This document shows, piece by piece, positions 27,522 to 36,969 of a stretch of 64,000 nucleotides of DNA. Within the stretch, counting starts at the first letter, position 1. Each line of letters starts with the position of its first letter. Both the position numbers and the translations under genes were made by a program. The DNA is from Sphingobacterium kitahiroshimense (GTDB taxonomy: Bacteria > Bacteroidota > Bacteroidia > Sphingobacteriales > Sphingobacteriaceae). The notes under the pieces were generated by a model. The model saw nothing but the letters and a program-made list of their open reading frames with translations, had not been told where the DNA came from and did not search any database. The stretch is from positions 2,604,001-2,668,000 of the forward strand of contig NZ_JAOQNK010000001.1 of assembly GCF_025961315.1 (NCBI RefSeq), in the 5' to 3' direction.

Positions 27522-28409
27522 TTATTTTTGAAAAACTTTAATGGGCTTACCTCTCCAAGCCTCATCTTGCTCTGCTCCCAATAACCAGGTCAATGTAGGT
27601 GCAATATCATAAATTAACATTGGTTGATTTACCTGCTGTCCTTTTGGTACACCTGGACCAGTCATGATAAAAGGTATTTCAACTTCAGCTAACGATTTAC
27701 CTCCATGTCCTTTGTCAATACCGCCGTGATCAGCTGAGATGACAAAAATAGTTTCTTTCTCTATTCCTGCTTCTTTAACAGCTTGTTGCAATTGCGCAAT
27801 TCTACGGTCTACATTTTTCAGTTCTGCATAATATTCCGGAGTATTATGTCCAATGTTATGTCCTACACCATCAGGTTGATCAAAATGCACAAAAGTAAGC
27901 GTTGGTTTATCTCTTTTTATAACTTCAATTGCCTTTTCTAATGTCTTATCCTCGTTGTCTTCCATATTATACACTTGTTGGACAATATTTTTATCAATGA
28001 GGTAACCGATACCTGGCCAACTGTGTATCACTGCAAAAGTAGCCTTAGGGTTTTTAGATGCTACTGCATTAAAAATTGAAGGAAATAGACCAGTCTTCGT
28101 TGTTTTTATCGCTGGGATTTCGGGCGTCTTACTTCCCCACTCTGTAAAACCATGCATAGTTGGACCAGCTCCCATCAACATAGATGCCCAATTCACCGCA
28201 CTTGATGAAGGCAATACTGTTCTGACGTGAAGGCTATAGCTTCCATCTTTCATCATTTGTTCCAAAGTGGGCATTTCAGCTTTTGGGATTGCATAAGCAC
28301 CTAATCCATCAAAACCAACCAGCACAACGTGTTTGATTTTTCCAGTCTGCGCTTGACTAATGGTTTGTGCAAAAAATAGGGCAATTAAAAAAATAAGGTT
28401 CTTTTTCAT
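27522..28409 (-). CDS. Alkaline-phosphatase-superfamily phosphodiesterase, secreted
   Basis: 295 aa with a signal peptide (1-20). Type I phosphodiesterase/nucleotide pyrophosphatase fold: D34 (GFDGLG) as metal ligand, S70 (SSSAVNWASML) at the nucleophile position, and later ligands D177, H184, D227-H228 (SADHGG) and H235. It is shorter than phosphonoacetate hydrolases and NPPs but keeps the full two-metal set. The nucleophile is Ser rather than Thr. It should hydrolyse phosphate mono- or diesters outside the cytoplasm. First gene of a likely three-gene transcript with GH16 and the metallophosphoesterase. Confidence 0.87.
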   Translation of the reverse strand: MKKNLIFLIALFFAQTISQAQTGKIKHVVLVGFDGLGAYAIPKAEMPTLEQMMKDGSYSLHVRTVLPSSSAVNWASMLMGAGPTMHGFTEWGSKTPEIPAIKTTKTGLFPSIFNAVASKNPKATFAVIHSWPGIGYLIDKNIVQQVYNMEDNEDKTLEKAIEVIKRDKPTLTFVHFDQPDGVGHNIGHNTPEYYAELKNVDRRIAQLQQAVKEAGIEKETIFVISADHGGIDKGHGGKSLAEVEIPFIMTGPGVPKGQQVNQPMLIYDIAPTLTWLLGAEQDEAWRGKPIKVFQK

Positions 28410-28839
28410 TATAATACAATTGTTTTAGTAATCATTACTAGTTGCTATCTGTATCATTTAGCTCCTACTTTAGGTTTTAAAAGTAGTAAAGCTTTTAGAA
28501 ATACAGTATTCATTTTTGATTGCTGTCATTCTTAAATCATACAAATTTCACTTATAAATGAATCAAAAAAGGTAAAAGGCTTGATTTTGGTTTATTAATA
28601 TTAAAAATTACTCGATAAAGTTAATCAATATTAAACAATACCAATTCATAACGAATGTCTGTATAACAAGATATTTACACAGAGATTCAAGTATTAGTCT
28701 GATTTAAAGTAGCGCTTACAATTACCTAACAAAATGTTTACATAGAAAAAAATAACGAGTCGTTAGTTTTGCTCAATTACGAGATCAGCTTAATTGGAGT
28801 TAGAAATAGAAATTTATTTATTCACTGGCTAAAAGTAGA
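28410..28839. other. Intergenic region, 430 bp
   Basis: AT-rich sequence between the phosphodiesterase start and the aspartyl-protease stop codon. No conserved ORF, hairpin or repeat was recognised. It presumably holds the promoter for the phosphodiesterase operon. Confidence 0.5.
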
Positions 28840-30153
28840 TTAATCATGATCAAAAGGAAGAGGATCTTTCAAAATAAATCGAAAATCCTTTTTTTCACCA
28901 TTTCTTTCTATTTTCATTACGATCTCTTTTCCATCTTCCGATTTCATTAAGTTTGTTAAATCCTCCAGTGAGTACGAAGTTGCCTTTTTACCATTTATAA
29001 CTAGAATTTTATCATCTTTCATAATCCCAACCAATTGAGCAGGTGAATTTGGTCTGACCATATCAATTTTAAAAAGTGTTTTCAAAACAAACTTAAACTG
29101 GACCTTATTATCGAAATTAACTTCCTTACTACCATCCTTCTTCAAGGCAACTGGAACTTCTTCCTTTTCCCATTTGACACCATCATGGATAATCTCTAGA
29201 CCACTCATATTGAGATAATAGAATTTATCAAAATTTTTATTTTTACTTAGATAAAGTTGATTATTGGGGTAATCAAAAATAATTTTAAAACGTCTCAACA
29301 GTTCATTACCAACTGAACCTATCCTATCATTGATCATCTTTGCATTTTGTATAGATTCCAATTCCGGATAAGCGACTAAAGGATATGACATAGTAAACGG
29401 ACCTAAAGACAATTTCTTGATTCGATTGCGGAGTCCATAAATTTCTCCGTTGAAACCCTGACCGATATAGTCTTCTATAAAAGGTGCGCGAACTTGATAA
29501 TTTTGTATTTTATCTTTTAATAATAAAACAGCATCACTATTTCCCATATCAATAAGTGCTTTACCGTCGATCTCGCCTTCATTCTGCTGTATTTTGATCG
29601 CAACATAGGGGCGACTTGAAATTATCTCCAATGGTAAGGATGTCATTTTGGACCATGATTTTGGATTGCTATCGGTGGGATACACCGTTATTCGCTTTTT
29701 TATGAAATCAAATGCAATCTTATGATCAGTAAAAAAACGACTTCCCAATATACCGTTTACCTCTACGCCTATACGTGATGAAATATCAATATGTTCATTA
29801 TCTAATATAAAAATAGGATGATCGATATCTTCCATTTTTTTACCAACCACCACATGATTATTGATCGCTAAAATACCGTCAACACCGGTATTCCGCCCCA
29901 GACCCTGAAACTTATTTTTAAAGATTGTACTATCGACTTCACCTAGAGATTTTCCAAAGACCATTGTTTCTTTTACTCCAGTGTCGAGCAGAAAATTCAT
30001 CATAAAACCATTTACCTCTACAGGTATTATAACGAGATTATGCACAAATATAAAGGGGAAACTTAGCTTCTTGTTTTTATGCAAAACGAATCCTGATTGC
30101 CCAAAAGCAACTTGGAAAAGCAAACATGTCAACAATAGGAGGCCTATTTTCAT
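28840..30153 (-). CDS. Retropepsin-like aspartyl protease with PDZ domain
   Basis: 437 aa with a signal peptide (1-18). Two retropepsin-like half-domains: the first catalytic motif FLLDTGV (D57) and a second, IDMGNSD (D202), where the usual D-T-G is D-M-G. Each is followed by a hydrophobic-hydrophobic-G flap sequence (VNGILGSRFF; IGSVGNELLRRF). A C-terminal PDZ domain occupies about 350-430 (NSPAQLVGIMKDDKILVINGK). Bacteroidota have many such periplasmic proteins. Specificity is unknown. A decayed copy of its first 80 codons lies at 35840-36120. Confidence 0.85.
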   Translation of the reverse strand: MKIGLLLLTCLLFQVAFGQSGFVLHKNKKLSFPFIFVHNLVIIPVEVNGFMMNFLLDTGVKETMVFGKSLGEVDSTIFKNKFQGLGRNTGVDGILAINNHVVVGKKMEDIDHPIFILDNEHIDISSRIGVEVNGILGSRFFTDHKIAFDFIKKRITVYPTDSNPKSWSKMTSLPLEIISSRPYVAIKIQQNEGEIDGKALIDMGNSDAVLLLKDKIQNYQVRAPFIEDYIGQGFNGEIYGLRNRIKKLSLGPFTMSYPLVAYPELESIQNAKMINDRIGSVGNELLRRFKIIFDYPNNQLYLSKNKNFDKFYYLNMSGLEIIHDGVKWEKEEVPVALKKDGSKEVNFDNKVQFKFVLKTLFKIDMVRPNSPAQLVGIMKDDKILVINGKKATSYSLEDLTNLMKSEDGKEIVMKIERNGEKKDFRFILKDPLPFDHD

Positions 30154-30277
30154 GAAAGTCTATATTGGTATAGACAATATACGAAAAAAGGAATAAGCTA
30201 CTCGATTTTGAATTAAATAATTCTCAATGACGACTTGATAAACAGTTATATTATAATATTAAATTATATTCATAAAA

Positions 30278-30314
30278 AAAGCCTCCAAAAAGCTTAAATC
30301 TTCTTGGAGGCTTT
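30278..30314 (-). terminator. Terminator of the first LacI-type SusCD operon
   Basis: AAAGCCTCCAA / TTGGAGGCTTT with an 15-nt loop, and an A-run on the plus strand that becomes a T-run on the minus strand. Confidence 0.8.
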
Positions 30315-30343
30315 GAATTGAATCAAGGCTTTAATAGTAATAT

Positions 30344-31879
30344 TTATTCTAAGCCTTTATTATAGTCTGACTCTCTTAATGGAATAGACCATGTCCATTT
30401 ATTTTTATCTTGAGGATTGATGGTAACGGCTAATGACGTCAAGAAATTTCCTCCATTTGCATGCGCGTTTCGAATGATCGGATCACCCCATCTTTTCATA
30501 TCAAACCAGTCAAATCCTTCACCCCAAAGCTCAATTGCGCGATATAATTTGATTTCCTTTAATAATTCTGCACCTGTTTTTGTACAATTATACTTTGCAT
30601 CTCTACCAGAAGAAGAATTTAATTCATTCAAAGTAGCTTGAACCGCAGTTGCCGGCTTATTTTGGAAATATTTAGCTTCAGCTTCAATCAAGTACATCTC
30701 AGCAGCTCTAAAGTGATTCAGATTACCTACACCAGGAAGATCTTTTGCTTTAAATTTAAAATTCATATAAGCATAAGGAACCGCTGTCGATTGTAAATCT
30801 GGAAATGTACGAAACGCTCTAGCTTTCATTTCAGGACCTGCAATACCAGTCGCTGTTGTATATGCCTCACCTTTAGGATCCAAAAATAGATCTCTTCTGA
30901 TATCAGAAACAGGGATTTTATCAAAAAGCTCTCTACTGATAATTTTTGGTGTTGTTCTAGCAGCACTAGCAGTTGAATTATAAGCTATATAGGATTGGAA
31001 TGAGTAAAAGAATAATGTTTCATCTGCCGCACCATAACTACTCCAAATCCATTCTCCATTTGGATCATAAAATCCGCTCTTATATTCATCATTATTCATC
31101 AATTTATAATTTTCGCGAGCGAGAATAGCAAATTTTTCAGCATTTACATAATCTTGTTTATTCAAAGCTGCTCTTGCATAAATAGCATAAGCGACATCTT
31201 TATTAACCTGAAAGTTCTTCCCTGATTCGCGGTTTAATTTTGACTCATCGTACATGGATATCGCATCGCTTAAATCCTTATAAATTAAATCATAAGTCTG
31301 TCCAAGAGTGGACAATGGCATATCACCCGTAGACACATCTGTTCTTAAAACTAAGCCGCCAGTTTGTCCATTGTTTGAATCACTCCATCTATTACCATAA
31401 ATTTGAGCTAACATCATGAAGCTGTATGCTCTAAAGGTTAAAGCTTGAGCTTTTATAAATTGTTTTTCTGCAACTGGCCCCTCTGCACCATCAATATTTA
31501 ATACAATTTCATTTGCGTTCGAAATTAATTTATAGTAATAATACCAAGGATAATATAAATAGATACTCGTTAAGTTCTGATTATAATTGGAGTTAATGAT
31601 ATCAGCCCAACCACTTAGATTGACAAAAAAATTGTTACCTGGGTAGTTACCGTAGTACATCTTTATTGTGCCCTCACCATTGAAACCTTGACTACTTAAA
31701 TATTGTTGTGTCATCATCTTGGCAAGACCATTTACAGCAACTTTAGCGCTTTTTGTAGTTGCAAAAACTTCAGATTTCTCTACAGAGTCTGTAGGACGTG
31801 TATCTAAATAATCTTTACTACAAGACGAAAGAGAGACAACTCCTAATAATAATAACTTTATATAATTAATTTTTTTCAT
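30344..31879 (-). CDS. SusD/RagB-family outer-membrane lipoprotein
   Basis: 511 aa with lipobox LSSC (C20, SLSSCSKDYLDT). Canonical RagB/SusD layout: N-terminal SusD-like_3 region and C-terminal SusD domain with AEMYLIEAEAKYF, then ELWGEGFDWFDMKRWG. It caps the SusC barrel encoded 11 bp upstream. No dedicated enzyme is in the same transcript, so the ligand cannot be named. Confidence 0.93.
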   Translation of the reverse strand: MKKINYIKLLLLGVVSLSSCSKDYLDTRPTDSVEKSEVFATTKSAKVAVNGLAKMMTQQYLSSQGFNGEGTIKMYYGNYPGNNFFVNLSGWADIINSNYNQNLTSIYLYYPWYYYYKLISNANEIVLNIDGAEGPVAEKQFIKAQALTFRAYSFMMLAQIYGNRWSDSNNGQTGGLVLRTDVSTGDMPLSTLGQTYDLIYKDLSDAISMYDESKLNRESGKNFQVNKDVAYAIYARAALNKQDYVNAEKFAILARENYKLMNNDEYKSGFYDPNGEWIWSSYGAADETLFFYSFQSYIAYNSTASAARTTPKIISRELFDKIPVSDIRRDLFLDPKGEAYTTATGIAGPEMKARAFRTFPDLQSTAVPYAYMNFKFKAKDLPGVGNLNHFRAAEMYLIEAEAKYFQNKPATAVQATLNELNSSSGRDAKYNCTKTGAELLKEIKLYRAIELWGEGFDWFDMKRWGDPIIRNAHANGGNFLTSLAVTINPQDKNKWTWSIPLRESDYNKGLE

Positions 31880-31890
31880 TGTTTAAATTC

Positions 31891-34800
31891 TTATAGTCCA
31901 ACTTTTACACCAAAAGATACAGTACGAGGAGTAACCCAAGCATTTGTACTTATACCGTTCCATTGTTGTTGTGGGTTCATACCTTTACGCTTTGTCATTG
32001 TAGCCAAATTTTCTATTCCTGCTACTATTGTTACTGAAGATAAATCAATTCTGTTGATCAACTGCTTTGGCAAACGGTATCCAAATGCAATATTTTTCAC
32101 AACAAGATATGATCCGTCTATAAGAAAGCGGTCACTCGTAAAATTATTCATATTACTTTGTGAAAAGTTGATAGCTGGAATTCCATTAGGATCTAATCTA
32201 TTTTCAGATGTCGTAGTCATTCCTTCTGGCATACCTGACCATGAGTTCATAATATCTGTGTGCAAAGCTCCAGGAGTTCCTGACATACTCATTAAATCTC
32301 TGTAGGATGAGTCAAAAACTTTACCTCCAATTGCGTAGGTAAATAAAGCTGATAAACTGAAATTTTTATATTCAAAGTTTGTATTGAAACTACCGCTCAT
32401 TTTTGGGATAACCGAACCGGACCAGTCTCTTACACCATAAGTTGAAGCATTGGTAACATAATATTTGCCATTGATTTCAACAAGTTCGGCTGCAGGTATT
32501 GCCGCCTTATCAGGCGCAGAACCATTCACATTAAATCTTTCTGTATCTGCTAAATAGAGTGATTTACCTGTCATCTGGTCTACCCCAGCATATTTAAACA
32601 TCCAAAAATCATAACGTCCGCCACCTTCAACCCATTTAAAGTTTCCAGTTATAACGCCATTTTCTCTGTTTTCCTCTGGCAAACTTAAAATTTTGTTGGT
32701 CAACCACGTCGCGTTAGCACCAACGTTCCATCTCCAACCTTCACCTCTTAATACATCTACGTCGAAAGTTAATTCAATACCTCTATTAGACATTGATCCA
32801 ATGTTTTTAGTTACAGTTGAAACAGCAGTACTTGTTGAGTTAGGCCCCGCTGATAACGGTAAATTAAGATCAAAAATCAAATTTTTTGATTGTTTATTGA
32901 AATACTCGATACTTAAGTTGGCACGTTTGAACAATTTCGCTTCGATTGCTGCAGAAAATGAGCTAGAAGTTTCCCAGATTAAGTCTGGCGAAGGAATCTG
33001 ACTTTTATAAACTGCTCCTGCATTTGCATTTTGATCCATTGCATATAATGATAAATGCGCATATTTTTTTGCACTTTCATCATTTCCTACTTCTCCATAA
33101 GACGCTCTTACTTTAAGGTCATTTACTGTATTTAAAGCATTCTTGAAGAAATCTTCTTTCGATACGATCCAACTACCGCCTAATGACCAAAAGTTACCCC
33201 AGCGATTATCTGCACTAAAGCGAGAAGATCCATCTCTTCTAATAGATGCTTCCGCAAAATATTTCCCTTCATAATTGTATCGAGCACGAGACAAGTAACT
33301 TTCTACACGATAATCTTCTTGATAATCATACAAAGAAGTAATCTTTGTAAAGTTGATCATATCAGTTTTACCAGCGAAGATTTCATCTGTCTTATACCCA
33401 TAAAGGTAACTCATGTTATCATAATAATTTTCATGACCCGCCAATACATCAATGTGATGCGCGCCAAAATCTTTATTCCAAGTTAACAATTGTTGGGTTG
33501 TATAATTCTTGTATCTATAGGTACGTCTTGCAGCACGGCCCTGCCCTACTCCATCACCGATAATCGCGTTATTATAGGTACGACGCTCAGAGTTACGTAC
33601 ATTTAAATCACCATTAACCGTAAAAGTAAAATCCTTTAAAAACTTAAATTCTAGAAAAGCTCTACCGTTCATTGTATTTTTAATGGTTTGATCGCTATTC
33701 AATTCATTTTCCCAAATTGTGTGGCGTCCCACATATTGCAATCGTGTAGATTCTCCATTATCGTACTGTTTTTCTCCCAAAAGACCTGGTGCATAACCTC
33801 CATCTGCATTATGTAGATGAATTGGATAAATAGGTGCAATTGAACGTGCATAGTTAAAAGGATTTGTAAATGAACCAGCATCATCTGTGGAACCGCTAAT
33901 TCTATCCGAAATCTGGTGAGAACCAGCTAAATTGAAACCATATTTAAACCAATCTTTAGCTTGGAGTTCAGCATTCAATCTTCCCGTAAACCTTTTTAAT
34001 CCAGAATTTTTAATATATCCCTTTTCATTTAGATATCCAGTAGAATAGAATACTTTAGCTTTATCAGTTGCAGTAGTTCCATCAATATTATAATTTTGGC
34101 GATGCCCAACACGATCCACCTCACTAAACCAATCTAAATCGTCACGATATCCATTTTTTATTTGTGCATCTGAAACCAATTTTCCATTTTCATCAAATAA
34201 TTTATTATCCTCTTTATCATAAATATTTAATTTCAGGTAGTTACTAATTAAAGACTTGGAAGCCTCAGCGTTAGCTAGCTCTGTTGTTGGATAAGCTTTG
34301 GAGTTCGTGCTCAACAGGTTATTTCGGTATCCTGTCCACATAGCTTCCATAAATTGTCTATCATTTACACGGCTATATTCAGCAATTCCTCTTGAGTAAA
34401 ATCCTTGATCTGTCGATACATTAACCTGAGAACGACCAATCTTTCCTTTTTTTGTTGTAATAATGATTACACCGTTACTTGCTCGACTACCGTATAGAGC
34501 AGATGAAGATGCATCTTTCAATACAGAAATACTTTCAACATCATTGGGATTGATATCAGAAATATCACCACCAAAAGGCACACCATCAACTACATATAAA
34601 GGGTCATTAGAGCCATTTAAGGATGAAAAACCGCGGATTCTAATACTTGGCTCATCACCAGGCATGCCCGAAGTATTATTTATTTGAATACCTGCTGCTG
34701 ATCCTTCCAAAGCTGCAAAAGCATTTGTTACTGGTCTTTTTTCTAAATCTTTTGCTCCTATTGATGATACAGAACCCGTTAGTGATTCTTTTTTAGCAGT

Positions 34801-35133
34801 ACCGTAAGCGACAACAACAACTTCACTAAGTTCTTCTCGCGAATCTTCCAAAGTAACATTAAATGTTGAAGCACCTTCTTTAACGATTAATGTCTTTTCG
34901 CCATATCCTAAGGATTTAAAAACGATTATCTTTCCAGTAGGTACAGAAAAAGAATAGTTTCCATTTGAATCGGTTTGAGTAGCTTGATTTGACCCCTTTA
35001 CAACTATTGTCACTCCAACTAATGGCTTGCCATCAGCGCCTACAACGCGACCAGCAACCTTTTTCTCTTGAGCAAAAGCGACCGATGTCAGAATCATACT
35101 ACCCACAAAAAAACTGAGTAATGTTTGTTTCAT
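31891..35133 (-). CDS. SusC/RagA-family TonB-dependent receptor
   Basis: 1080 aa from the ATG at 35133, which starts the signal peptide MKQTLLSFFVGSM...; codons upstream of it are leader. CarboxypepD_reg-like domain at about 22-105, plug at about 115-230 (LYVVDGVPFGGDI, DVESISVLKDASSSALYGSRASNGVIIITT), then the 22-strand barrel. It imports a ligand, usually an oligosaccharide, across the outer membrane with TonB-ExbBD energy. The first 25 residues are nearly the same as those of the SusC genes at 39433 and 59934. It lacks the STN domain, so it is not FecR-controlled. Confidence 0.94.
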   Translation of the reverse strand: MKQTLLSFFVGSMILTSVAFAQEKKVAGRVVGADGKPLVGVTIVVKGSNQATQTDSNGNYSFSVPTGKIIVFKSLGYGEKTLIVKEGASTFNVTLEDSREELSEVVVVAYGTAKKESLTGSVSSIGAKDLEKRPVTNAFAALEGSAAGIQINNTSGMPGDEPSIRIRGFSSLNGSNDPLYVVDGVPFGGDISDINPNDVESISVLKDASSSALYGSRASNGVIIITTKKGKIGRSQVNVSTDQGFYSRGIAEYSRVNDRQFMEAMWTGYRNNLLSTNSKAYPTTELANAEASKSLISNYLKLNIYDKEDNKLFDENGKLVSDAQIKNGYRDDLDWFSEVDRVGHRQNYNIDGTTATDKAKVFYSTGYLNEKGYIKNSGLKRFTGRLNAELQAKDWFKYGFNLAGSHQISDRISGSTDDAGSFTNPFNYARSIAPIYPIHLHNADGGYAPGLLGEKQYDNGESTRLQYVGRHTIWENELNSDQTIKNTMNGRAFLEFKFLKDFTFTVNGDLNVRNSERRTYNNAIIGDGVGQGRAARRTYRYKNYTTQQLLTWNKDFGAHHIDVLAGHENYYDNMSYLYGYKTDEIFAGKTDMINFTKITSLYDYQEDYRVESYLSRARYNYEGKYFAEASIRRDGSSRFSADNRWGNFWSLGGSWIVSKEDFFKNALNTVNDLKVRASYGEVGNDESAKKYAHLSLYAMDQNANAGAVYKSQIPSPDLIWETSSSFSAAIEAKLFKRANLSIEYFNKQSKNLIFDLNLPLSAGPNSTSTAVSTVTKNIGSMSNRGIELTFDVDVLRGEGWRWNVGANATWLTNKILSLPEENRENGVITGNFKWVEGGGRYDFWMFKYAGVDQMTGKSLYLADTERFNVNGSAPDKAAIPAAELVEINGKYYVTNASTYGVRDWSGSVIPKMSGSFNTNFEYKNFSLSALFTYAIGGKVFDSSYRDLMSMSGTPGALHTDIMNSWSGMPEGMTTTSENRLDPNGIPAINFSQSNMNNFTSDRFLIDGSYLVVKNIAFGYRLPKQLINRIDLSSVTIVAGIENLATMTKRKGMNPQQQWNGISTNAWVTPRTVSFGVKVGL

Positions 35134-35260
35134 ATATTTATATTTATTTAAATGTGTAAAGTCATAAAAAAAGACTTTGGCTAAGTAATTTCGTTTACTA
35201 AACAACTATAAATCAAAACCTTACTATCTTTTTAAACATTTCATCAATAGTTAGTTTTAC

Positions 35261-35272
35261 GCAATCGATTGC
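35261..35272. promoter_or_regulatory. LacI-type operator palindrome in the SusC leader
   Basis: GCAATCGATTGC is a perfect 12-bp palindrome with the central CG typical of LacI-family operators. It lies about 130 bp upstream of the SusC start and downstream of the predicted promoter. A matching site lies before the next SusC operon at 42727. Confidence 0.6.
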
Positions 35273-35396
35273 ATATTTTTAATGCATAAGACTATTTGTC
35301 AAGCTTAATATGTAAAAAGAAATACGATTGTATAGTGCTAGAGTGCTTTTCAAAGTGAGCGAATTGCAAATATTTTAAAAATATCTGTCTAACGCC

Positions 35397-35449
35397 ATTT
35401 GTTAAATAATGTTAAAACCAAAGTTATAACATTATTTTTATTTAGCAAA
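35397..35449 (-). promoter_or_regulatory. Promoter of the SusCD operon
   Basis: Minus strand: TTTG (35446-35449), 19-bp spacer, TAACTTTG (35419-35426), an exact fit to the Bacteroidota consensus. Immediately downstream is an initial transcribed segment, TTTTAACATTATTTAACAA, that recurs before the SusC gene at 42570. The predicted leader is about 280 nt. Confidence 0.7.
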
Positions 35450-35839
35450 TTTTTGCAACTATTTTTTTATACCGTTTAAAAAACGCATCGAAAACAAGTT
35501 TCAACAAATGAATTTATAATTACTACTTTTTAAATCATTAGCGAATCTGCTATTACGGTGATTCAAATATAATATCGGAAATCCAAAAAGTTGGTCATTG
35601 GGAATCATAAAGTAATATCTCATAATAAAAAAATGAAGATTATCTAGAGCAATTTGAGACGTATTCATCTTTTATAATTACGATGAGAGAAATGTTTATA
35701 AATAATAGAGTTCGCAACTAACCGCAATAAACTGCAACATCCGCAAAATCAGGAAAGGGATTATTCAACATATATCTATCACTTTATCAGCTTATTAAAA
35801 GACAATAATAGGTCGATATAAACTCAGTATATGTATTTT

Positions 35840-36120
35840 TTACTAAATTATAATTTTTAAAGATTATACTTTTGACGCAATCTAGAGACTTAACAAAAAC
35901 CATTTTTTTAGTTCTGTTATCGAACCAAAGATTCATCATAAAAGCATTTACTTTTAGTGAGTGTTATAGCGAGATTTTCAAATATAAAGGGGAGATTAAA
36001 CTTCTTAATTTTTTACAAAAATAAAACCTAATTGTCTGAAAGCACCTAAAAAAAATAAATATGCCAATAATTGGAAGCCTATTCTCATTAACGTATATAT
36101 TGCTATAGACTTTAATGGAA
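35840..36120 (-). pseudogene. Decayed 5' fragment of the aspartyl-protease gene
   Basis: On the minus strand this region aligns with the first ~80 codons and about 20 bp of leader of the PDZ aspartyl-protease gene at 28840-30153. Matching words include ATTCATCATAAAA, AATATAAAGGGGA, AATAGGCTTCCAATTATTGG-like and TCTATAGCAATATA. Several indels and stops destroy the frame. Nothing of the rest of the gene remains nearby. It is an old partial duplication or the scar of a deleted paralogue, lying just before a terminator. Confidence 0.8.
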
Positions 36121-36139
36121 GTAACTGATAATAAAACAA

Positions 36140-36166
36140 AAAAGCCGTGATAAAATCACGGCTTTT
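36140..36166 (-). terminator. Terminator of the double TonB-C gene
   Basis: AAAAGCCGTGA / TCACGGCTTTT with a 5-nt loop, about 26 bp past the stop codon. Confidence 0.9.
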
Positions 36167-36191
36167 AATTAAAAATTTTAAAAAGATCTTA

Positions 36192-36884
36192 TTAAATATG
36201 CCTTCTAAACTCTTTCAATTTTAAAGTAAACGGTAAAATTACTGTTGATTTAACTGGAATACCATTTTCTTTTGCTGGCTTCCATTTTCCTGCTCTATTT
36301 AAGGCGCGAACAGCATTTGTTAAAATTCCATATCCAGGATCATTTTTCAATTTTACTGCGCTAACCTTACCATCCTCTTTCACTATAAAACTCAAAACAT
36401 ATTCTCCTGATATACCAGCTTTTAACGCCTCATCTGGATATTGAAAATTTTTATAGAATTTTTCGATTAATACTCCCATACCATCAACAGGTTCTGCAAT
36501 ACTTCCGTTTAAACTTTTTGAAGATGCACTTGTATTCAACACTTTATAGGGTAAGCGAACCCAGGAAGCAACTGTTAGTCCATCCTTTATTGCTGGTTTC
36601 CAATCTCCAGAAGACTTCACTGCTTTTAACAAACGTAATGCCATTCCAGAATCAAGATCTTTCACAATATCAGCAGAATCAATTTTACCGGATTTATTTA
36701 CTCTTAGATCCAATATAATTTCACCCGATATATCTTTATTGACTTCAGAATCTAACAACATAAATCTTTCATTAACTGCCTTAATAAAATTTTCGGAACC
36801 TACCACTGGTTCTGCTACCTTATTTTGCCCAAGACAAAAAGTAATACCAATTAAGGTATTGAAAATAAACATAAATGTTTTCAT
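36192..36884 (-). CDS. Secreted protein with two TonB C-terminal-like domains
   Basis: 230 aa with a signal peptide (about 1-19). Two tandem domains of about 95 residues follow, each with the TonB_C pattern (SGEIILDLRVNKSGKIDSADIVKDL...WKPAIKDG and SGEYVLSFIVKEDGKVSAVKL...WKPAKENGIPV, abridged). There is no N-terminal transmembrane anchor or Pro-rich linker, so it is not a classic energiser. It may bind TonB boxes or act as an envelope adaptor, which is inference. It lies between two SusCD operons but has its own terminator. Confidence 0.75.
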   Translation of the reverse strand: MKTFMFIFNTLIGITFCLGQNKVAEPVVGSENFIKAVNERFMLLDSEVNKDISGEIILDLRVNKSGKIDSADIVKDLDSGMALRLLKAVKSSGDWKPAIKDGLTVASWVRLPYKVLNTSASSKSLNGSIAEPVDGMGVLIEKFYKNFQYPDEALKAGISGEYVLSFIVKEDGKVSAVKLKNDPGYGILTNAVRALNRAGKWKPAKENGIPVKSTVILPFTLKLKEFRRHI

Positions 36885-36917
36885 AAAAATTGGCTTCTAA
36901 TAAGATATTACTTTATC

Positions 36918-36950
36918 TTAAAAGCCGAAGTATAATTCTTCGGCTTTTAA
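36918..36950 (-). terminator. Terminator of the DUF1735 SusCD operon
   Basis: TTAAAAGCCGAAG / CTTCGGCTTTTAA with a 7-nt loop, 20 bp past the DUF1735 gene. Confidence 0.9.
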
Positions 36951-36969
36951 AACATTTTTAATTTTATTT

